Positions 26,381-37,609 of a DNA stretch of 64,000 nt are shown one piece after another; the stretch's first letter is position 1; the number at the start of each line of letters is the position of its first letter. Both the position numbers and the translations under genes were made by a program. Origin of the DNA: Pseudomonadota bacterium (GTDB taxonomy: Bacteria; Pseudomonadota; Gammaproteobacteria; Steroidobacterales; Steroidobacteraceae); contig JAJZDW010000004.1 of assembly GCA_021851405.1 (NCBI GenBank), positions 295 through 64,294 of the forward strand. The letters run 5' to 3'. The notes under the pieces are model-generated. The model did no database searches and had not been told where the DNA came from. It was given only the letters and a program-made list of their open reading frames with translations.

Positions 26381-27130
26381 TTGCGGATCGACTATGCCGA
26401 CGTCACGCTGCTCGGCGGACGCGGGGAGAATCAGGACCGTGTCGCGGTCGCGGTCAGCGAACGTGCGGCGCTGTTGCTGGTGGCGGACGGAATGGGCGGG
26501 TATGCCGACGGTGCACGCGCCGCGGAAATCACCCGGCAGACCATTCTGGACGCATTCCGGCAGGCAACGCAGCCGCTGTTCGATCCGCTCGGCTTTCTGC
26601 ACCTGACGCTCGGCCGCGCGCACGATGCCGTGGTCAAGCTCGGCGCGCAGGCGCCCCTCGATCAGCGCCCGCGCGCCACCTGCGCGCTGTGCCTGGTGCA
26701 GCAGGGGGCCTCGTGGTGGGCGCACATCGGCGATAGCCGCATCTATCACGTCCGCGGCCGCAAACTCATCGGCCGCAGCCGCGACCACAGTCACGTGGAA
26801 GGCCTGCTGCGCGAGGGGCTGATCACCGCCGAGCAGGCCCAGGCGCACCCGATGCGCAACTACGTGGAATGCTGCCTCGGTGGCGGGCCGGTCCTGCCGG
26901 ACATGGCGATCACGCGGCGCCGCCCGCTCGAGGCGGGCGATGCGCTGCTGGTGTGCAGCGACGGGCTGTGGGGGCCGCTGAAGGACGAGGAGCTCGCCGG
27001 GGATCTCGGCGCAAGCGCGACGCCGCTGCGCGATACGCTGCTTGATCTGGCCCGGCGCGCGGTGCGCCGCGCGGGCACTGGCAGCGACAACACATCCGCC
27101 GCCGCGTTGCGGTGGCTTGGCGAACAGTAG
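26381..27130 (+). CDS. PP2C-family Ser/Thr protein phosphatase
   Basis: Cytoplasmic Mn/Mg-dependent phosphatase of 249 aa. All PP2C motifs are present: RGENQDR (~14-20), [12 protein letters not shown] (~34-45), [15 protein letters not shown] (~121), CSDGLWGPL (~207) and GSDNTSAA (~236). No in-frame ATG precedes the domain; the only plausible start is TTG 26381 ([13 protein letters not shown]), close after an in-frame stop at 26360, so low translation is likely. It diverges from yicC and is followed 13 bp later by rph. A partner kinase is not visible in the window. Confidence 0.88.
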   Translation: MRIDYADVTLLGGRGENQDRVAVAVSERAALLLVADGMGGYADGARAAEITRQTILDAFRQATQPLFDPLGFLHLTLGRAHDAVVKLGAQAPLDQRPRATCALCLVQQGASWWAHIGDSRIYHVRGRKLIGRSRDHSHVEGLLREGLITAEQAQAHPMRNYVECCLGGGPVLPDMAITRRRPLEAGDALLVCSDGLWGPLKDEELAGDLGASATPLRDTLLDLARRAVRRAGTGSDNTSAAALRWLGEQ

Positions 27131-27143
27131 AGTGAATGAATCG

Positions 27144-27866
27144 ATGACGACCCGACAGAGCGGCCGTGCGGCCGCACAGATGCGCCCGGTGAGTTTTACC
27201 CGCCAGTTCGCCAAGCATGCCGAAGGGGCGGTGCTGGTGGCCTTCGGCGACACCCAGGTGCTGTGCACCGCTAGCGTGGAGGAGTCGGTTCCGCCCTTTC
27301 TGCGCGGCAAGGGGCAGGGCTGGGTGACCGCCGAGTACGGCATGCTGCCGCGCGCGACGCACACGCGCTCGGCGCGCGAGGCGGCGCGCGGCAAGCAGGG
27401 CGGCCGCACGCTCGAGATCCAGCGCCTGATCGGCCGTTCTCTGCGCGCCGTGGTCGACCTGAAGGCCCTCGGGGAGCGCACCGTGACCGTCGACTGCGAC
27501 GTCCTGCAGGCAGATGGCGGCACTCGCACCGCCTCGATTGCCGGCGGCTACGTCGCGCTGGCGCGGGCCTGCCGCGGGCTCGAACGGCGGCGGTTGCTGA
27601 CGCGCTCGCCGCTGCACGGGCAGGTCGCAGCGGTCTCCGTCGGACTCGTCGACGGCGGCGCGCTGCTCGATCTGGAGTATTCCGAGGACTCGCGCGCCGA
27701 GGTCGACATGAACGTCGTGATGAATGACGGCGGCGGGTTCATCGAGCTGCAGGGCACGGCCGAGGGTCACGCGTTCCGTCGCCACGAACTCGATGCGATG
27801 CTGGCGCTCGCCGCCAGCGGCATCGAGCAGATCTTTCCGCTGCAGCGCGAGGCGATCGAGGCATGA
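27144..27866 (+). CDS. rph: RNase PH
   Basis: Phosphorolytic 3'-5' exoribonuclease that trims tRNA 3' ends. 240 aa from ATG 27144 ([18 protein letters not shown]); an in-frame GTG at 27132 is an alternative. Family motifs: [26 protein letters not shown]-type region, [29 protein letters not shown] and [14 protein letters not shown], plus [16 protein letters not shown] at the metal site. Its last codons overlap the start of the next gene by four bases (ATGA), so RNase PH and the RdgB-Gmk protein are translationally coupled. Confidence 0.96.
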   Translation: MTTRQSGRAAAQMRPVSFTRQFAKHAEGAVLVAFGDTQVLCTASVEESVPPFLRGKGQGWVTAEYGMLPRATHTRSAREAARGKQGGRTLEIQRLIGRSLRAVVDLKALGERTVTVDCDVLQADGGTRTASIAGGYVALARACRGLERRRLLTRSPLHGQVAAVSVGLVDGGALLDLEYSEDSRAEVDMNVVMNDGGGFIELQGTAEGHAFRRHELDAMLALAASGIEQIFPLQREAIEA

Positions 27867-29101
27867 AGGTCGTCCTCGCCAGCGGCAACCCCGGCAAGCT
27901 GCGCGAGCTGGCCCAGCTGCTCGCCCCGCATGGGCTGCGCATGCTGCCGCAGTCGGCGTTCGGTCTGGAAACGCCGCCGGAGACGGGTACTACCTTCCGC
28001 GAGAATGCGCTGCTCAAGGCACGCCATGTGTCTCGCCTGACGGGCCTGCCGGCGCTTGCGGACGACTCGGGCATCGAAGTCGACGCCCTGCAGGGACGTC
28101 CCGGGGTGTACTCGGCCCGCTATGCCGGCGAAGGGGCGAGCGACGCGGAGAACCTCCGGAAGCTGCTCGCCGATCTTCAGTCCGTGCCCGAGGAGGCCCG
28201 CACGGCGCGCTACCGCTGCGTTCTGGCGCTGGTGCGCGGGGCGCAGGACCCCGAGCCGCTGCTTGCCGAGGGCACTTGGTCGGGCCGGATCCTGCGTGTG
28301 CCGCGCGGCACGGGCGGCTTCGGCTACGACCCGGCGTTCCTGCCGGACGGCTTGGAACACACCGCGGCGGAGCTGGCTGCGGCGCAGAAGAATGCGCTCA
28401 GCCATCGAGGACAGGCGTTGCGGGCGCTGGCGGACCGGGTCGGTGAGCTGCCGGGCCTCGGGGGGGGCGGGCGCCGCCGCGGTTCCGGCGAGCCGGGGCG
28501 GCTGTTCGTGCTGGCCGCGCCCTCCGGTGCGGGCAAGACGTCCCTGGTGCGGGCGCTGCTCGAGCGTAAGCCCAGCCTGAGTCTGTCCGTCTCCCACACC
28601 ACCCGGCCGCAGCGGCCCACCGAGACGAACGGTCGTGAATACCACTTCGTGGGCTCCGAGGCGTTCGAGCGCAGCGTCGCCGAGGGTCGCTTCCTCGAGC
28701 ACGCCCGGGTGTTCGGCAATTACTACGGCACGGCGCGTGAGCCGGTGGAGCGTCAGCTCGCCTCGGGCGCGGACGTGGTGCTCGAGATCGACTGGCAGGG
28801 CGCCCGCCAGGTGCGCGCCGCGATGCCGGCCTGCGAGAGCATCTTCGTCCTGCCGCCCTCGCGCGCGGCGCTGGAGCAGCGGCTGCGCGGCCGAGCCACG
28901 GATTCCGCTGAGGTGATCGCGCGCCGGCTGCGCGAGGCCGCCGGTGACATGACCCATTGGAACGAGTTCGACTACGTCGTGGTCAACGACCAGTTCGAAC
29001 CGGCGCTCGAGGATCTGGTGCATATCGTCGAAGGCCGCGGCGAGGCGCTGTTCGCCGGGCGGCCGGCGCTCGCGCCGCTGCTGGCGCAGCTTCTGGCCTG
29101 A
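27863..29101 (+). CDS. rdgB-gmk: Fusion of XTP/dITP diphosphatase (RdgB) and guanylate kinase (Gmk)
   Basis: One 412-aa frame carries two complete enzymes. Residues 1-~200 are RdgB/HAM1: [48 protein letters not shown] and [10 protein letters not shown], which remove ITP/XTP/dITP from the nucleotide pool. A Gly/Arg linker (~197-211) follows, then guanylate kinase (~212-410): P-loop [31 protein letters not shown] (GMP binding), [26 protein letters not shown] and [11 protein letters not shown]. No in-frame ATG, GTG or TTG lies in the linker; the first (GTG 28508) would cut into the first strand of the kinase. The linker includes a run of eight G (28460-28467), so an assembly indel is the main alternative. 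Between rph and rpoZ. Confidence 0.9.
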   Translation: MKVVLASGNPGKLRELAQLLAPHGLRMLPQSAFGLETPPETGTTFRENALLKARHVSRLTGLPALADDSGIEVDALQGRPGVYSARYAGEGASDAENLRKLLADLQSVPEEARTARYRCVLALVRGAQDPEPLLAEGTWSGRILRVPRGTGGFGYDPAFLPDGLEHTAAELAAAQKNALSHRGQALRALADRVGELPGLGGGGRRRGSGEPGRLFVLAAPSGAGKTSLVRALLERKPSLSLSVSHTTRPQRPTETNGREYHFVGSEAFERSVAEGRFLEHARVFGNYYGTAREPVERQLASGADVVLEIDWQGARQVRAAMPACESIFVLPPSRAALEQRLRGRATDSAEVIARRLREAAGDMTHWNEFDYVVVNDQFEPALEDLVHIVEGRGEALFAGRPALAPLLAQLLA

Positions 29102-29182
29102 ACGGTCGACTTTGCCGTATAGTAAGCCCCTCTAGGGTGCCTGCCGCGCCCGTTAACCCATTGTCAGTACGCAAGAATCGCC

Positions 29183-29473
29183 ATGGCCCGCATCACCGTC
29201 GAAGACTGTTTGCAGAACGTCGATAATCTCTTTCAGCTGGTGATTCTCGCGGCCCAGCGTGCGCGGCGCCTGGCCAACGGCGCCGAGCCGACCGTGCCGG
29301 TCGAGAACGACAAGCCCACCGTGGTGGCGCTGCGCGAAATCGCCGCCGGCAACGTCACGGTCGAGATGCTGCGTGAGCCGGAGCCGCCGCCGGCGGAACC
29401 CGCCGCTGCGGATGTGCCCGAGCTCGACATGCAGTCCGCGTTCCGCGCCCCGCAGTTCGGCCTGGGGGACTGA
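29183..29473 (+). CDS. rpoZ: RNA polymerase omega subunit
   Basis: 96-aa small RNAP subunit, part of the ppGpp binding site 1 in proteobacteria. It begins [20 protein letters not shown], and [17 protein letters not shown] matches the conserved centre. The C-terminal ~30 residues are an acidic/Pro extension ([16 protein letters not shown]). It lies 81 bp after the Gmk fusion and 231 bp before spoT; the spacer 29474-29704 holds no other gene that I can support. Confidence 0.95.
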   Translation: MARITVEDCLQNVDNLFQLVILAAQRARRLANGAEPTVPVENDKPTVVALREIAAGNVTVEMLREPEPPPAEPAAADVPELDMQSAFRAPQFGLGD

Positions 29474-29704
29474 GCGCCGCCGGGATCCCCGGCCTGCGCG
29501 CCCCGGCGCCCGTCGGCGCTGGCTCCGGCCCTTGTGGCTGTGTACATTTCCAGTCTGGCGGCGTGAGCCGCAAGCGCGTGGAGTGGATGTGACAGACCGT
29601 TCGGCCGCCGGGCAGGCGCAGGCCGTGGGCCCCGCGAACACTCAGGCTGAGCGCCGGCGGCCGACACCGGCCCGGTGCGGCCCGCGGGCGGAGCGTTGAG
29701 CACC

Positions 29705-31927
29705 ATGGACTACGCGTCTTCCCTTCTCGGGCTGCTTCCCGGCGGGAGGCGGACCCCCGGGCTGAAGGAGCTGCTGGCGACCGTCGGCAGTTACCTGCCA
29801 CCGGACCAGGTGGCCCGTGTGCGTGCCGCTGCGGAATTCGGGGCCTCGGCCCACCAGGGCCAGAAGCGCCTCTCCGGCGAGCCGTACATCGCGCATCCGG
29901 TCGCCACGGCGGCCATCCTCGCGGACCTCAGACTCGATGCCGACACACTGGTGGCGGCGATCCTGCACGACGTCATCGAGGACACCCCTACCCCGAAGGA
30001 CCAGCTCGCCGAGCGCTTCGGCGCCGACGTCGCCGAGCTGGTCGACGGGGTGACCAAGCTCGACGCCATTCAGTTCAAGAACCGCGAGGAGGCGCAGGCG
30101 GAGTCGTTCCGCAAGATGCTGCTCGCGATGGTGCGCGATCTGCGCGTGATCCTGGTCAAGCTCGCCGACCGCACGCACAACATGCGCACGATCCAGGCGA
30201 TGCCGCCGCACCGCCGGCGGGCGATCGCCCGTGAGACGCTCGACATCTACGCGCCGATCGCCGAGCGGCTCGGCCTGTACAACCTGAAACTCGAACTGGA
30301 GGAACTCGGGTTTCGCGCGCTGTATCCGCGGCGCTATCGCGTGTTGGAATATGCGCTGCGCAAGGCGCGGGGCAATCAGAAGGAATTCCTCCAGAAGATC
30401 GAGCAGCAGTTCGAGCTGGCGTTGAAGAAGCACGGCATCGCCGCCCAGGTCGAAACGCGTGAAAAGCACATCTACAGCATCTACCGCAAGATGCTGCGCA
30501 AGCGCGCTTCGCTTGCGGAGATCGTGGACGTGTACGGTCTGCGCATCGTCGTCGATGAGTTCGACACCTGCTATCGCGCGGTCGGCGTCGTGCACTCGGT
30601 GTTCAAACCGATGCCTGGACGGTTCAAGGACTACATCGCCATCCCGCGCGTCAATGGCTACCAGTCTCTGCACACGACGCTGTTCGGTCCCAACGCCGTG
30701 CCCCTCGAGGTGCAGATCCGCACCGAGGACATGCATCGGGTGGCGGAGTCCGGCATCGCCGCGCACTGGAAGTACAAGAGCGGGGAGGATGCCGGCACGA
30801 TGCAGCAGGCGCGCGCCCGGGAGTGGCTCTCGGAGCTCGTCGAGCTGCAGGAGGACGGCAGCTCCGAGGAGTTCCTCGAGAGCGTCAAGGTCGACCTGTA
30901 TCCGGACAAGGTGTACGTCTTTACGCCCAAGGGCAAGATCCTGCGCCTGCCGAGCGGCGCGACGCTGGTCGACTTTGCCTACGCAGTGCACACCGACGTC
31001 GGCAACCGGTGCGTAGCGGCCAAGGTCGACCGACGCCTCACGCCGCTGCGTACGGTGCTGCGCAACGGCCAGACCATCGAGATCATCACCGCCAAGGGCG
31101 CCGTCCCGAATCCCGCCTGGGTGGCGTTCGTGGTCACCGCCAAGGCGCGCAGTGCGATTCGCCATTACCTGAAGAGCCTGCGACGCACCGAGGCGATCGC
31201 GCTCGGCCAGCGGCTGCTCGCACAGGCGCTCGGGGAGTTCAACCTCGCGCTCGAGGCCGTTCCGCCGCAGACGCATGCGGCGATGCTCGGGGAGTTCGGC
31301 ATGAAAGACATGGACGAGCTGTGCGAGCGGATCGGTCTTGGCGAGCGCCTCGCCCCGCTCGTGGCGCGCCGCCTGCTGCCGGTGGGCGCCCCGCAGGACG
31401 GGGCGCAGCTGCCCGCACCGCTCGCGATCGCCGGAACCGAAGGGCTGCTCGTGACCTATGCGCGCTGCTGCTTCCCGCTGCCGAACGATCCGGTGTTCGC
31501 GTTTCTCTCCGCGGGGCGCGGCGTGATCATCCACCGTGACCGCTGCGTGAACGTCGAGGATTACCGCAAGCACCCGGAGAAGTGGCTGCCGGTGAGCTGG
31601 CAGCCTGCTCCGGAGCGGCTGTTCAGCTCCGAGATCCGTGTTGATGTGCTCAACCGCACCGGCGTGCTCGCCCAGGTCGCCGCGGCCATCGCCAGCGCCG
31701 ATACCAACATTCATCACGTCTCGATCGAGGAGCAGGAAGGCGACGCCACGACACTGACGTTCGAGCTGAAAGTGCGCGACCGCAAACAGCTCGCGCACGT
31801 GATGCGGGTGATTCGCCGCATGCCGGACGTGGCGCGCGTCAGTCGCACGATCGCATCGCACGCGCGCGGCGGACGCGCCGACAGCGAGGATCTCGACGAC
31901 TCGGATTCGAATTCCCACACTGCATGA
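29705..31927 (+). CDS. spoT: Bifunctional (p)ppGpp synthetase/hydrolase SpoT
   Basis: 740 aa from ATG 29705 ([16 protein letters not shown]); a GTG at 29675 is open but less likely. Order of domains: HD hydrolase with HDVIEDTP (~88) and YIAHPVATA, synthetase (~230-350: [21 protein letters not shown]), TGS (~395-455: [21 protein letters not shown]), conserved-cysteine ([12 protein letters not shown], ~585) and C-terminal ACT (~640-715). The HD motif is intact, so the hydrolase should be active. Followed by ridA and recG in an order known from gamma/betaproteobacteria. Confidence 0.96.
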   Translation: MDYASSLLGLLPGGRRTPGLKELLATVGSYLPPDQVARVRAAAEFGASAHQGQKRLSGEPYIAHPVATAAILADLRLDADTLVAAILHDVIEDTPTPKDQLAERFGADVAELVDGVTKLDAIQFKNREEAQAESFRKMLLAMVRDLRVILVKLADRTHNMRTIQAMPPHRRRAIARETLDIYAPIAERLGLYNLKLELEELGFRALYPRRYRVLEYALRKARGNQKEFLQKIEQQFELALKKHGIAAQVETREKHIYSIYRKMLRKRASLAEIVDVYGLRIVVDEFDTCYRAVGVVHSVFKPMPGRFKDYIAIPRVNGYQSLHTTLFGPNAVPLEVQIRTEDMHRVAESGIAAHWKYKSGEDAGTMQQARAREWLSELVELQEDGSSEEFLESVKVDLYPDKVYVFTPKGKILRLPSGATLVDFAYAVHTDVGNRCVAAKVDRRLTPLRTVLRNGQTIEIITAKGAVPNPAWVAFVVTAKARSAIRHYLKSLRRTEAIALGQRLLAQALGEFNLALEAVPPQTHAAMLGEFGMKDMDELCERIGLGERLAPLVARRLLPVGAPQDGAQLPAPLAIAGTEGLLVTYARCCFPLPNDPVFAFLSAGRGVIIHRDRCVNVEDYRKHPEKWLPVSWQPAPERLFSSEIRVDVLNRTGVLAQVAAAIASADTNIHHVSIEEQEGDATTLTFELKVRDRKQLAHVMRVIRRMPDVARVSRTIASHARGGRADSEDLDDSDSNSHTA

Positions 31928-31935
31928 GGATGGAC

Positions 31936-32319
31936 ATGAGCCGCACGATCATTCAGACCGACAGGGCGCCGGCGGCAATCGGCACGTATTCGCAGGCGGT
32001 GCGCGCCGGGGATACGGTGTATCTCTCCGGGCAGATCCCGCTCGATCCGGCCACGAAGGAGCTCGTCAGCGGCGATATCGAGGCGGAGATCCGCCGCGTG
32101 TTCGAGAACCTCAAGGCCGTGGCCGAGGCGGCCGGCGGCTCGCTCGCGCAGGCGGTGAAGGTCAACATCTACCTGGTCGACCTGGCGCACTTCGCCAAGG
32201 TCAACGAGATCATGGCGCAGTACTTCCCGCAGCCCTATCCGGCGCGCGCGGCGGTGGGCGTGGCGCAGTTGCCCAAGGGGGCGCGCGTCGAGGCGGAGTG
32301 CATCCTGCACCTTGGCTGA
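31936..32319 (+). CDS. ridA: Reactive imine/enamine deaminase RidA
   Basis: Hydrolyses reactive enamine/imine intermediates from PLP enzymes. ATG 31936 ([20 protein letters not shown]) has GAGGA seven bases upstream; an upstream ATG at 31924 overlaps the spoT stop. The 127 aa have the YjgF/RidA signature: [31 protein letters not shown] and the catalytic Arg in [22 protein letters not shown]. Overlaps recG by 8 bases. Confidence 0.96.
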   Translation: MSRTIIQTDRAPAAIGTYSQAVRAGDTVYLSGQIPLDPATKELVSGDIEAEIRRVFENLKAVAEAAGGSLAQAVKVNIYLVDLAHFAKVNEIMAQYFPQPYPARAAVGVAQLPKGARVEAECILHLG

Positions 32320-34411
32320 AGCGGCCGGCAAACGCGGCGCGAACGAACAGCGCCCGGTAACGGCGCTGCGCGGCGTCGGGGCGGCGCTCGCCGATCGGTT
32401 GCGCCGCCTCGGCGTCGAGCAGGTGCAGGATCTGCTGTTCATCCTGCCCGTGGATTACGACGATCGCACCGAGTGCCGGCGCATCGGGACGCTGATGCCC
32501 GGCACGCGCGCGCTCGTCGAAGGGGAAGTGCAGCTGACCGAGGTCGTATTCCGCCGCCGCCGCCAGCTGCTGACACGGTTGTCGGATGGGTCGGGCTTCC
32601 TGACGCTGCGCTTCTTTCACTTCTCCGCGGCGCAGCAGGAGGGGCTGACGCGCGGCACGCGCCTGCGGGTCTTCGGCGAGGTGCGCCGCGGACCCCAGGG
32701 TCTGGAGATCGTCCACCCCGAGTATCAACGGGTCACCGAGCGCTCCGAGGCGGTGCAGGACACGCTGACGCCGCTGTACCCTCTGACCGAAGGGGTGACG
32801 CAGGGTCGGCTGCGCATGTTGATCGGACAGGCGCTGCGTGAATTGGACAGCTCGGGCGTGCACGACTGGGTGCCGCGCGAGCTCGTGGAGGACCTGCATC
32901 TGCCGTCGCTGCGCGAGGCGCTGCACTACGTGCACCGGCCACCGAAGCAGGCGCAGCTCGCCCAGCTCAGCGCCCGACGCCACCCGGCGCAGCGGCGTCT
33001 CGCCTTCGAGGAATTGCTCGCCCACCAGGCGAACCTGCGACTGATCAAACGGGCCACGCGCACCGATCCGGCCTGGGCGCTCGAGGATGCCGAGGGACTC
33101 GCCGCGCGCCTGTTGGCCTCCCTGCCGTTTCAACTGACCGGCGCGCAGGCACGCGCGTTGGCCGAAGTGGAGGCGGACGTGCGCGCCGAGCGGCCGATGG
33201 TGCGCCTGGTGCAGGGCGATGTCGGCTGCGGCAAGACCGTCGTGGCGGCGCTCGCGGCGGCGCGAGCTGCGGGCAGCGGCCTGCAGGCGGCGCTGATGGC
33301 GCCGACTGAGCTGCTCGCCGAGCAGCACGCACGCAACTTCCGCGCCTGGTTCGAGCCGCTCGGATTGCCCGTGGCGCTGCTGTCCGGTGCCCAGCCGGCG
33401 CGGGCGCGGCGCAGTGCGCTCGAGGCGGTCGCCTCCGGTGAGGTGCGCATGGTCGTCGGCACGCACGCGCTGTTCCAGGAGGGCATCGAATTCGCGCACT
33501 TGGCGCTGGTGATCGTCGACGAGCAGCACCGCTTCGGCGTGCAGCAGCGCCTGCGTCTGCAGGAGAAGGGCCGCGTGCGCGGCCGCTTTCCGCATCAGTT
33601 GATCATGACCGCCACCCCCATCCCGCGTACGCTCGCGATGACCGCGTATGCGGATCTGGACGTCTCGGTGATCGATGAGCTGCCGCCGGGACGCACGCCG
33701 GTGCAGACCGTCGTAGTGCCCGAGCAGCGCCGCGACGAGGTCGTCGCGCGGGTCGCGCAAGCCTGCCGCGCCGGACGACAGGTGTACTGGGTGTGTCCGC
33801 TCATCGAGGAGTCCGAGGAGCTGCGGGCACAGGCGGCGGAGGAGACCACGGCCGTGCTCGCCGAGGCGCTGCCGGAGCTGCGCGTCGGTCTGGTGCACGG
33901 CCGGCTCGCCTCGGCAAAGAAGGAGGCCGCGATGCACGCCTTTCAGGCCGGCCACATCCAGGTGCTGGTCGCCACGACGGTCATCGAGGTCGGCGTCGAT
34001 GTCCCGAATGCGACGTTGATGGTGATCGAAAACGCCGAGCGCATGGGGCTGGCGCAGCTGCACCAGCTGCGCGGGCGGGTCGGGCGCGGTGCGGCGGCGA
34101 GCAGCTGCGTGCTGCTCTACCGCGCTCCGCTCTCTGCGCTCGCCCGAGGCCGCCTGGAGGTGATGCGCCAGACCAACGACGGCTTCGAGATCGCACGGCG
34201 CGACCTGGAGTTGCGTGGCCCGGGCGAGCTGCTCGGCACGCGTCAGACGGGACTGGCGCAGATGCGGGTCGCGGATCTGATCCGCGATGCCGACCTGCTC
34301 TCGCGGGTGCAGGCGGCCGCCGAGGTGCTCCTCGAGCGCTATCCGGATAATATCGCGGCGTTGTCGGCCCGCTGGCTGGCCGGCGGCGAGCAGTACGGGA
34401 GGGTAGGTTAG
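32312..34411 (+). CDS. recG: ATP-dependent DNA helicase RecG
   Basis: Branch-migrates and regresses stalled forks. 699 aa from TTG 32312, which lies inside the end of ridA; no other in-frame start is available before the conserved wedge domain. Wedge/OB segment ~60-160, Walker [14 protein letters not shown] (~302-314), DEQH box [13 protein letters not shown] (~400), motif [36 protein letters not shown]-type motif V, and the C-terminal [12 protein letters not shown] motif VI. End of the gmk-rpoZ-spoT-ridA-recG string, 4 bp before ubiA. Confidence 0.95.
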   Translation: MAEAAGKRGANEQRPVTALRGVGAALADRLRRLGVEQVQDLLFILPVDYDDRTECRRIGTLMPGTRALVEGEVQLTEVVFRRRRQLLTRLSDGSGFLTLRFFHFSAAQQEGLTRGTRLRVFGEVRRGPQGLEIVHPEYQRVTERSEAVQDTLTPLYPLTEGVTQGRLRMLIGQALRELDSSGVHDWVPRELVEDLHLPSLREALHYVHRPPKQAQLAQLSARRHPAQRRLAFEELLAHQANLRLIKRATRTDPAWALEDAEGLAARLLASLPFQLTGAQARALAEVEADVRAERPMVRLVQGDVGCGKTVVAALAAARAAGSGLQAALMAPTELLAEQHARNFRAWFEPLGLPVALLSGAQPARARRSALEAVASGEVRMVVGTHALFQEGIEFAHLALVIVDEQHRFGVQQRLRLQEKGRVRGRFPHQLIMTATPIPRTLAMTAYADLDVSVIDELPPGRTPVQTVVVPEQRRDEVVARVAQACRAGRQVYWVCPLIEESEELRAQAAEETTAVLAEALPELRVGLVHGRLASAKKEAAMHAFQAGHIQVLVATTVIEVGVDVPNATLMVIENAERMGLAQLHQLRGRVGRGAAASSCVLLYRAPLSALARGRLEVMRQTNDGFEIARRDLELRGPGELLGTRQTGLAQMRVADLIRDADLLSRVQAAAEVLLERYPDNIAALSARWLAGGEQYGRVG

Positions 34412-34415
34412 GCGC

Positions 34416-35345
34416 ATGTCCGCAACGATCGATGCAGTCCGCCCCGCACGCGGCTCAGGCGAGGCGCCGTTCGCGCACCGTCTGGCGCGGCGGCTTCAGG
34501 AGTACGCGCTGCTCGCCCGATTCGACCGGCCGATCGGCACATGGCTGTTGCTGTGGCCGACGCTCTGGGCACTGTGGATCGCCGGGCGCGGCCGGCCCGA
34601 TCCGCACGTGCTCATCGTGTTCGTGCTCGGCGTCATCGTGATGCGCGCCGCCGGCTGCATCATCAATGACTTCGCCGATCGCAACATCGACCCGCACGTG
34701 AAGCGGACCCGAGACCGGCCGCTCGCCGCGCGGCGCGTCTCCCCGGCCGAGGCAGTCGCGTTGTTCGCCGTGCTGATGCTCTCGGCGCTCGTACTCGTGA
34801 GCCGGCTGAATCGCCTGACGATCGAGCTGGCCGTCGTCGGCGCGGCGCTCACGGCCTCCTATCCGTTCGTGAAGCGATTTTTTCCGCTGCCGCAGCTGTA
34901 CCTGGGGATGTCCTTCGGTGGCTGGAGTATTCCGATGGCCTTTGCCGCCGAGCTCGGCACGGTGCCGAAGGCGGCCTGGGTGATGTACATCGCCGCGGTG
35001 CTGTGGGCGGTGGTCTACGACACGCTCTATGCCATGGTCGATCGCGACGATGATCGCAAGATCGGGATCCAGTCGAGCGCGTTGCTGTTTGCCGATCTCG
35101 ACCGATTCCTGGTCGGGGTGCTGCAGGGCTTGATGCTGATCGCGCTCGTGCTGGCCGGGCGCGAGCTGAAATTGGGCGGGTGGTACGCGGCGGGGCTGTG
35201 GATCGCGGCGGTTCTGTTCGTCTATCAACAGTGGCTCGTGCGCCGCCGCGCACCGGCCGCCTGCCTGCGCGCCTTTCTCAACAACAACTACGTCGGCATG
35301 GCGATCTTTATCGGCGTGGCGCTGCACTACGTGTACGCGCGCTGA
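34416..35345 (+). CDS. ubiA: 4-hydroxybenzoate octaprenyltransferase
   Basis: Membrane prenyltransferase that attaches the polyprenyl tail in ubiquinone synthesis. 309 aa, with 8-9 membrane segments. The first Asp motif is NDFADRNIDPHVKRTRDRPL (~86-105, with the N-x-x-x-D pattern) and the second is DTLYAMVDRDDDRKIGIQS (~202-220). It also has DRPIGTWLLLWPTLWALW near the start. Starts 4 bp after recG. Confidence 0.95.
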   Translation: MSATIDAVRPARGSGEAPFAHRLARRLQEYALLARFDRPIGTWLLLWPTLWALWIAGRGRPDPHVLIVFVLGVIVMRAAGCIINDFADRNIDPHVKRTRDRPLAARRVSPAEAVALFAVLMLSALVLVSRLNRLTIELAVVGAALTASYPFVKRFFPLPQLYLGMSFGGWSIPMAFAAELGTVPKAAWVMYIAAVLWAVVYDTLYAMVDRDDDRKIGIQSSALLFADLDRFLVGVLQGLMLIALVLAGRELKLGGWYAAGLWIAAVLFVYQQWLVRRRAPAACLRAFLNNNYVGMAIFIGVALHYVYAR

Positions 35346-35451
35346 GCGGCGCGCAACTTTTCCCTCGCCGCGGGGTTATGGTTCCAGACCGCGCTGCGGC
35401 GACGCTCGGGACGTCCGGCGGCCTCAGGACCGCGGTGCACGGGAGTGAACG

Positions 35452-35793
35452 ATGAACGCCAATGCCGATCCGAATGCGAACCTCAATGCGCAAATGGTCT
35501 TCTGCCGCGCCTGCGGCCGGCAGCTGCACATCAGCGCCACGAGTTGCCCGGGTTGCGGGGCGCGCCAGCTCGCCGCGGGGGAGTCGCCGCGGTTGCTCCT
35601 GCCGGCGTTCCTGCTGTGCCTGGTGTTCGGCTATCTCGGTGCGCATCGCTACTATGCCGGCAAGATCGGCACCGGGATCCTGATGCTGCTCACCGCTGGC
35701 GGGCTGGGGATCTGGGTGCTGGTCGACCTGATCATGCTGCTCAGCGGGACCTTCACCGATGTCGAGGGACGACGGCTGACGCGGTGGGTGTGA
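35452..35793 (+). CDS. TM2-domain protein with N-terminal zinc ribbon
   Basis: 113 aa with a short Asn/Ala-rich start, a zinc-ribbon CxxC pair (CRACG ~18 and CPGCG ~32) and a TM2 domain: two membrane helices with FGYLGAHRYYAGKIGTGILM and GGLGIWVLVDLIMLL. GGAG lies upstream of the ATG. TM2 proteins are widespread, with unknown function in bacteria. A separate gene after ubiA, with a 106-bp gap. Confidence 0.85.
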   Translation: MNANADPNANLNAQMVFCRACGRQLHISATSCPGCGARQLAAGESPRLLLPAFLLCLVFGYLGAHRYYAGKIGTGILMLLTAGGLGIWVLVDLIMLLSGTFTDVEGRRLTRWV

Positions 35794-36077
35794 GGCGCAC
35801 GGCTGAGCAGACCAGCCTCACCCGGAGCAACCCGGGCTGCGCATCAGGCGTGCCGCTCAGCCCTCGATAGACTGCGGTCACGGCGTGAGGTGCACCGCCG
35901 GTGCCGCCGCGGCAGGTCGCCGCCGCGCGCATGCGCCCGCCCGCCGCGAAGCCCCTGCGCGCCGGCGAACGGCGCGGATGTCCCGCCGACACGGCGGCGG
36001 TGCTTGCAGCGGCGGGGGTTTTCAGTACAGTGCGCGCTCGGTACGCGCGCTGCACGCGCCTGGGATGGCTCGCCGGA

Positions 36078-36443
36078 GTGAACACGCAGAAGAACCTGTC
36101 GTTCCTGCACCGCCTGCGCTTCGCGCTCGCGGGCCTCGGGCACGCGCTGCGCAGTGAGCGCAGTCTGCGCACGCAGGCTGCGATGCTCGGGCTCGTGCTG
36201 CTGGCGCTCATCGTCCTGCGCCCGGGCGCGCTGTGGTGGGCCGCAGTGCTGCTGGCCAGTGCCGCGGTTCTGGCGGCGGAGCTGTTCAACACCGCGCTCG
36301 AGGCGCTGGTCGATCACCTGCATCCGGATCAACATCCGCGCATCCGCATCGTGAAGGATTGCGCCGCCGCCGCCGTGCTCATCGCCAGCCTCGGTGCGCT
36401 CGCCGTCGGCGTCGCGCTCGCTCTGCATCTGCTGGGGCGCTGA
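36078..36443 (+). CDS. dgkA: Diacylglycerol kinase
   Basis: Small integral membrane kinase recycling diacylglycerol to phosphatidate. GTG 36078 (MNTQKNLSFLHRLRFAL) gives 121 aa, the usual size; the longer open frame upstream is not DgkA-like. Signature AELFNTALEALVDHL (the ExxNTAxE motif, ~73-87), basic amphipathic N-terminus with ALRSERSLRTQ and three membrane helices. 284 bp upstream (35794-36077) hold no gene I can support. Confidence 0.9.
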   Translation: MNTQKNLSFLHRLRFALAGLGHALRSERSLRTQAAMLGLVLLALIVLRPGALWWAAVLLASAAVLAAELFNTALEALVDHLHPDQHPRIRIVKDCAAAAVLIASLGALAVGVALALHLLGR

Positions 36444-36562
36444 GGCGCTGCTCAAAAATTACGCAATCGTCGACTCGATGGGCCGGCGTGCGTTGACAAT
36501 CAGGGCGGCGGCCGGGAACATGCGCGGCGCGGAGTCCCGTCCGCCGAGGCCCCTGGATCCCT

Positions 36563-37609
36563 ATGACTGCACTGAATCCCGCTGCGCTTGGCACCGTGCG
36601 CCACGATTGGACGCTCCCGCAGGTCCAGGCGCTGTTTAAGCTGCCGCTGCTCGACCTGCTCCTGCACGCGCAACGCGTGCACCGCGAGCACCACGCGCCG
36701 AACACGGTGCAGATGAGCACCCTGCTGTCGGTGAAGACCGGCGCGTGCCCCGAGGACTGCGCGTACTGCTCGCAGAGCGTGCGCTACGACACCGGTCTGG
36801 AGCGCGAGTCGCTCATGGAGGTCGCCGCGGTGCGCGAGTCCGCCGCCCGCGCCAAGGCCGCCGGTGCGACCCGATTCTGCATGGGTGCGGCGTACCGCTC
36901 GCCGAAGGCCAAGGACCTCAAGGTCATCGCGGCGATGATCCGCGAGGTGCGCGCGCTCGGGATGGAGACCTGCGCCACGCTGGGCATGCTGACCCCCGAG
37001 CAGGCGTGCGAGCTGAAGGACGCCGGACTCGACTACTACAACCATAATCTGGATACCTCGCCGGAGTTCTACGGCGAGATCATCACCACCCGGACCTACC
37101 AGGACCGGCTCGATACGCTCGCGGCGGTGCGCGCGGCGGATCTGAAGGTCTGCTGCGGCGGCATTCTCGGCCTGGGTGAGTCCCCGACCGACCGCGCCGG
37201 CCTGCTGCTCACCCTGGCCAACCTGCCGGAGCATCCCGACAGCGTGCCGATCAACCAGCTGGTGAAGATCGAAGGCACGCCGCTCGCCGACAGCGCGCCG
37301 CTCGATCCGTTCGAGTTCGTGCGCGCCATTGCGGTGGCGCGGCTGCTGATGCCGCGCGCCTACGTGCGCCTCTCGGCCGGCCGCCAGAGCATGAGCGATG
37401 AGCTGCAGGCGCTGTGCTTCATGGCGGGCGCCAACTCGATTTTCTACGGCGAGCGTCTGCTCACGACCGGCAACCCGGACGTCGAGCGCGATCGCCGGCT
37501 GTTCGAGCGACTGGGCCTGCAGGCCGAGGCCGGCACCGCCGAGGCGGGCGAGCCGCTCGCCGGACACTCCTGTGCGCATCCCCGAGCGCATGCAGAGACA
37601 ACCGCTTGA
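36563..37609 (+). CDS. bioB: Biotin synthase
   Basis: Radical-SAM enzyme inserting sulfur into dethiobiotin, the last step of biotin synthesis. The SAM cluster motif [11 protein letters not shown] is at ~54-64. The Asn/Tyr-rich [21 protein letters not shown]-type [14 protein letters not shown] and RLSAGRQSM are also present; 348 aa is normal. First gene of a bioBFHCD operon. A weak sigma70-like TTGACA (36493-36498) lies upstream without a convincing -10, and no BirA-type operator was seen in 36444-36562. Confidence 0.96.
   Translation: MTALNPAALGTVRHDWTLPQVQALFKLPLLDLLLHAQRVHREHHAPNTVQMSTLLSVKTGACPEDCAYCSQSVRYDTGLERESLMEVAAVRESAARAKAAGATRFCMGAAYRSPKAKDLKVIAAMIREVRALGMETCATLGMLTPEQACELKDAGLDYYNHNLDTSPEFYGEIITTRTYQDRLDTLAAVRAADLKVCCGGILGLGESPTDRAGLLLTLANLPEHPDSVPINQLVKIEGTPLADSAPLDPFEFVRAIAVARLLMPRAYVRLSAGRQSMSDELQALCFMAGANSIFYGERLLTTGNPDVERDRRLFERLGLQAEAGTAEAGEPLAGHSCAHPRAHAETTA

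Noticed and set aside
28440-28520. Separate gmk gene with its own start
   Set aside because: No ATG, GTG or TTG in frame before the first strand of the kinase; the first GTG (28508) would truncate it. The G run remains a caveat.
29642-34417. Two very long minus-strand frames opposite spoT and recG
   Set aside because: Arg/His/Asp-rich shadow sequences without any known motif.
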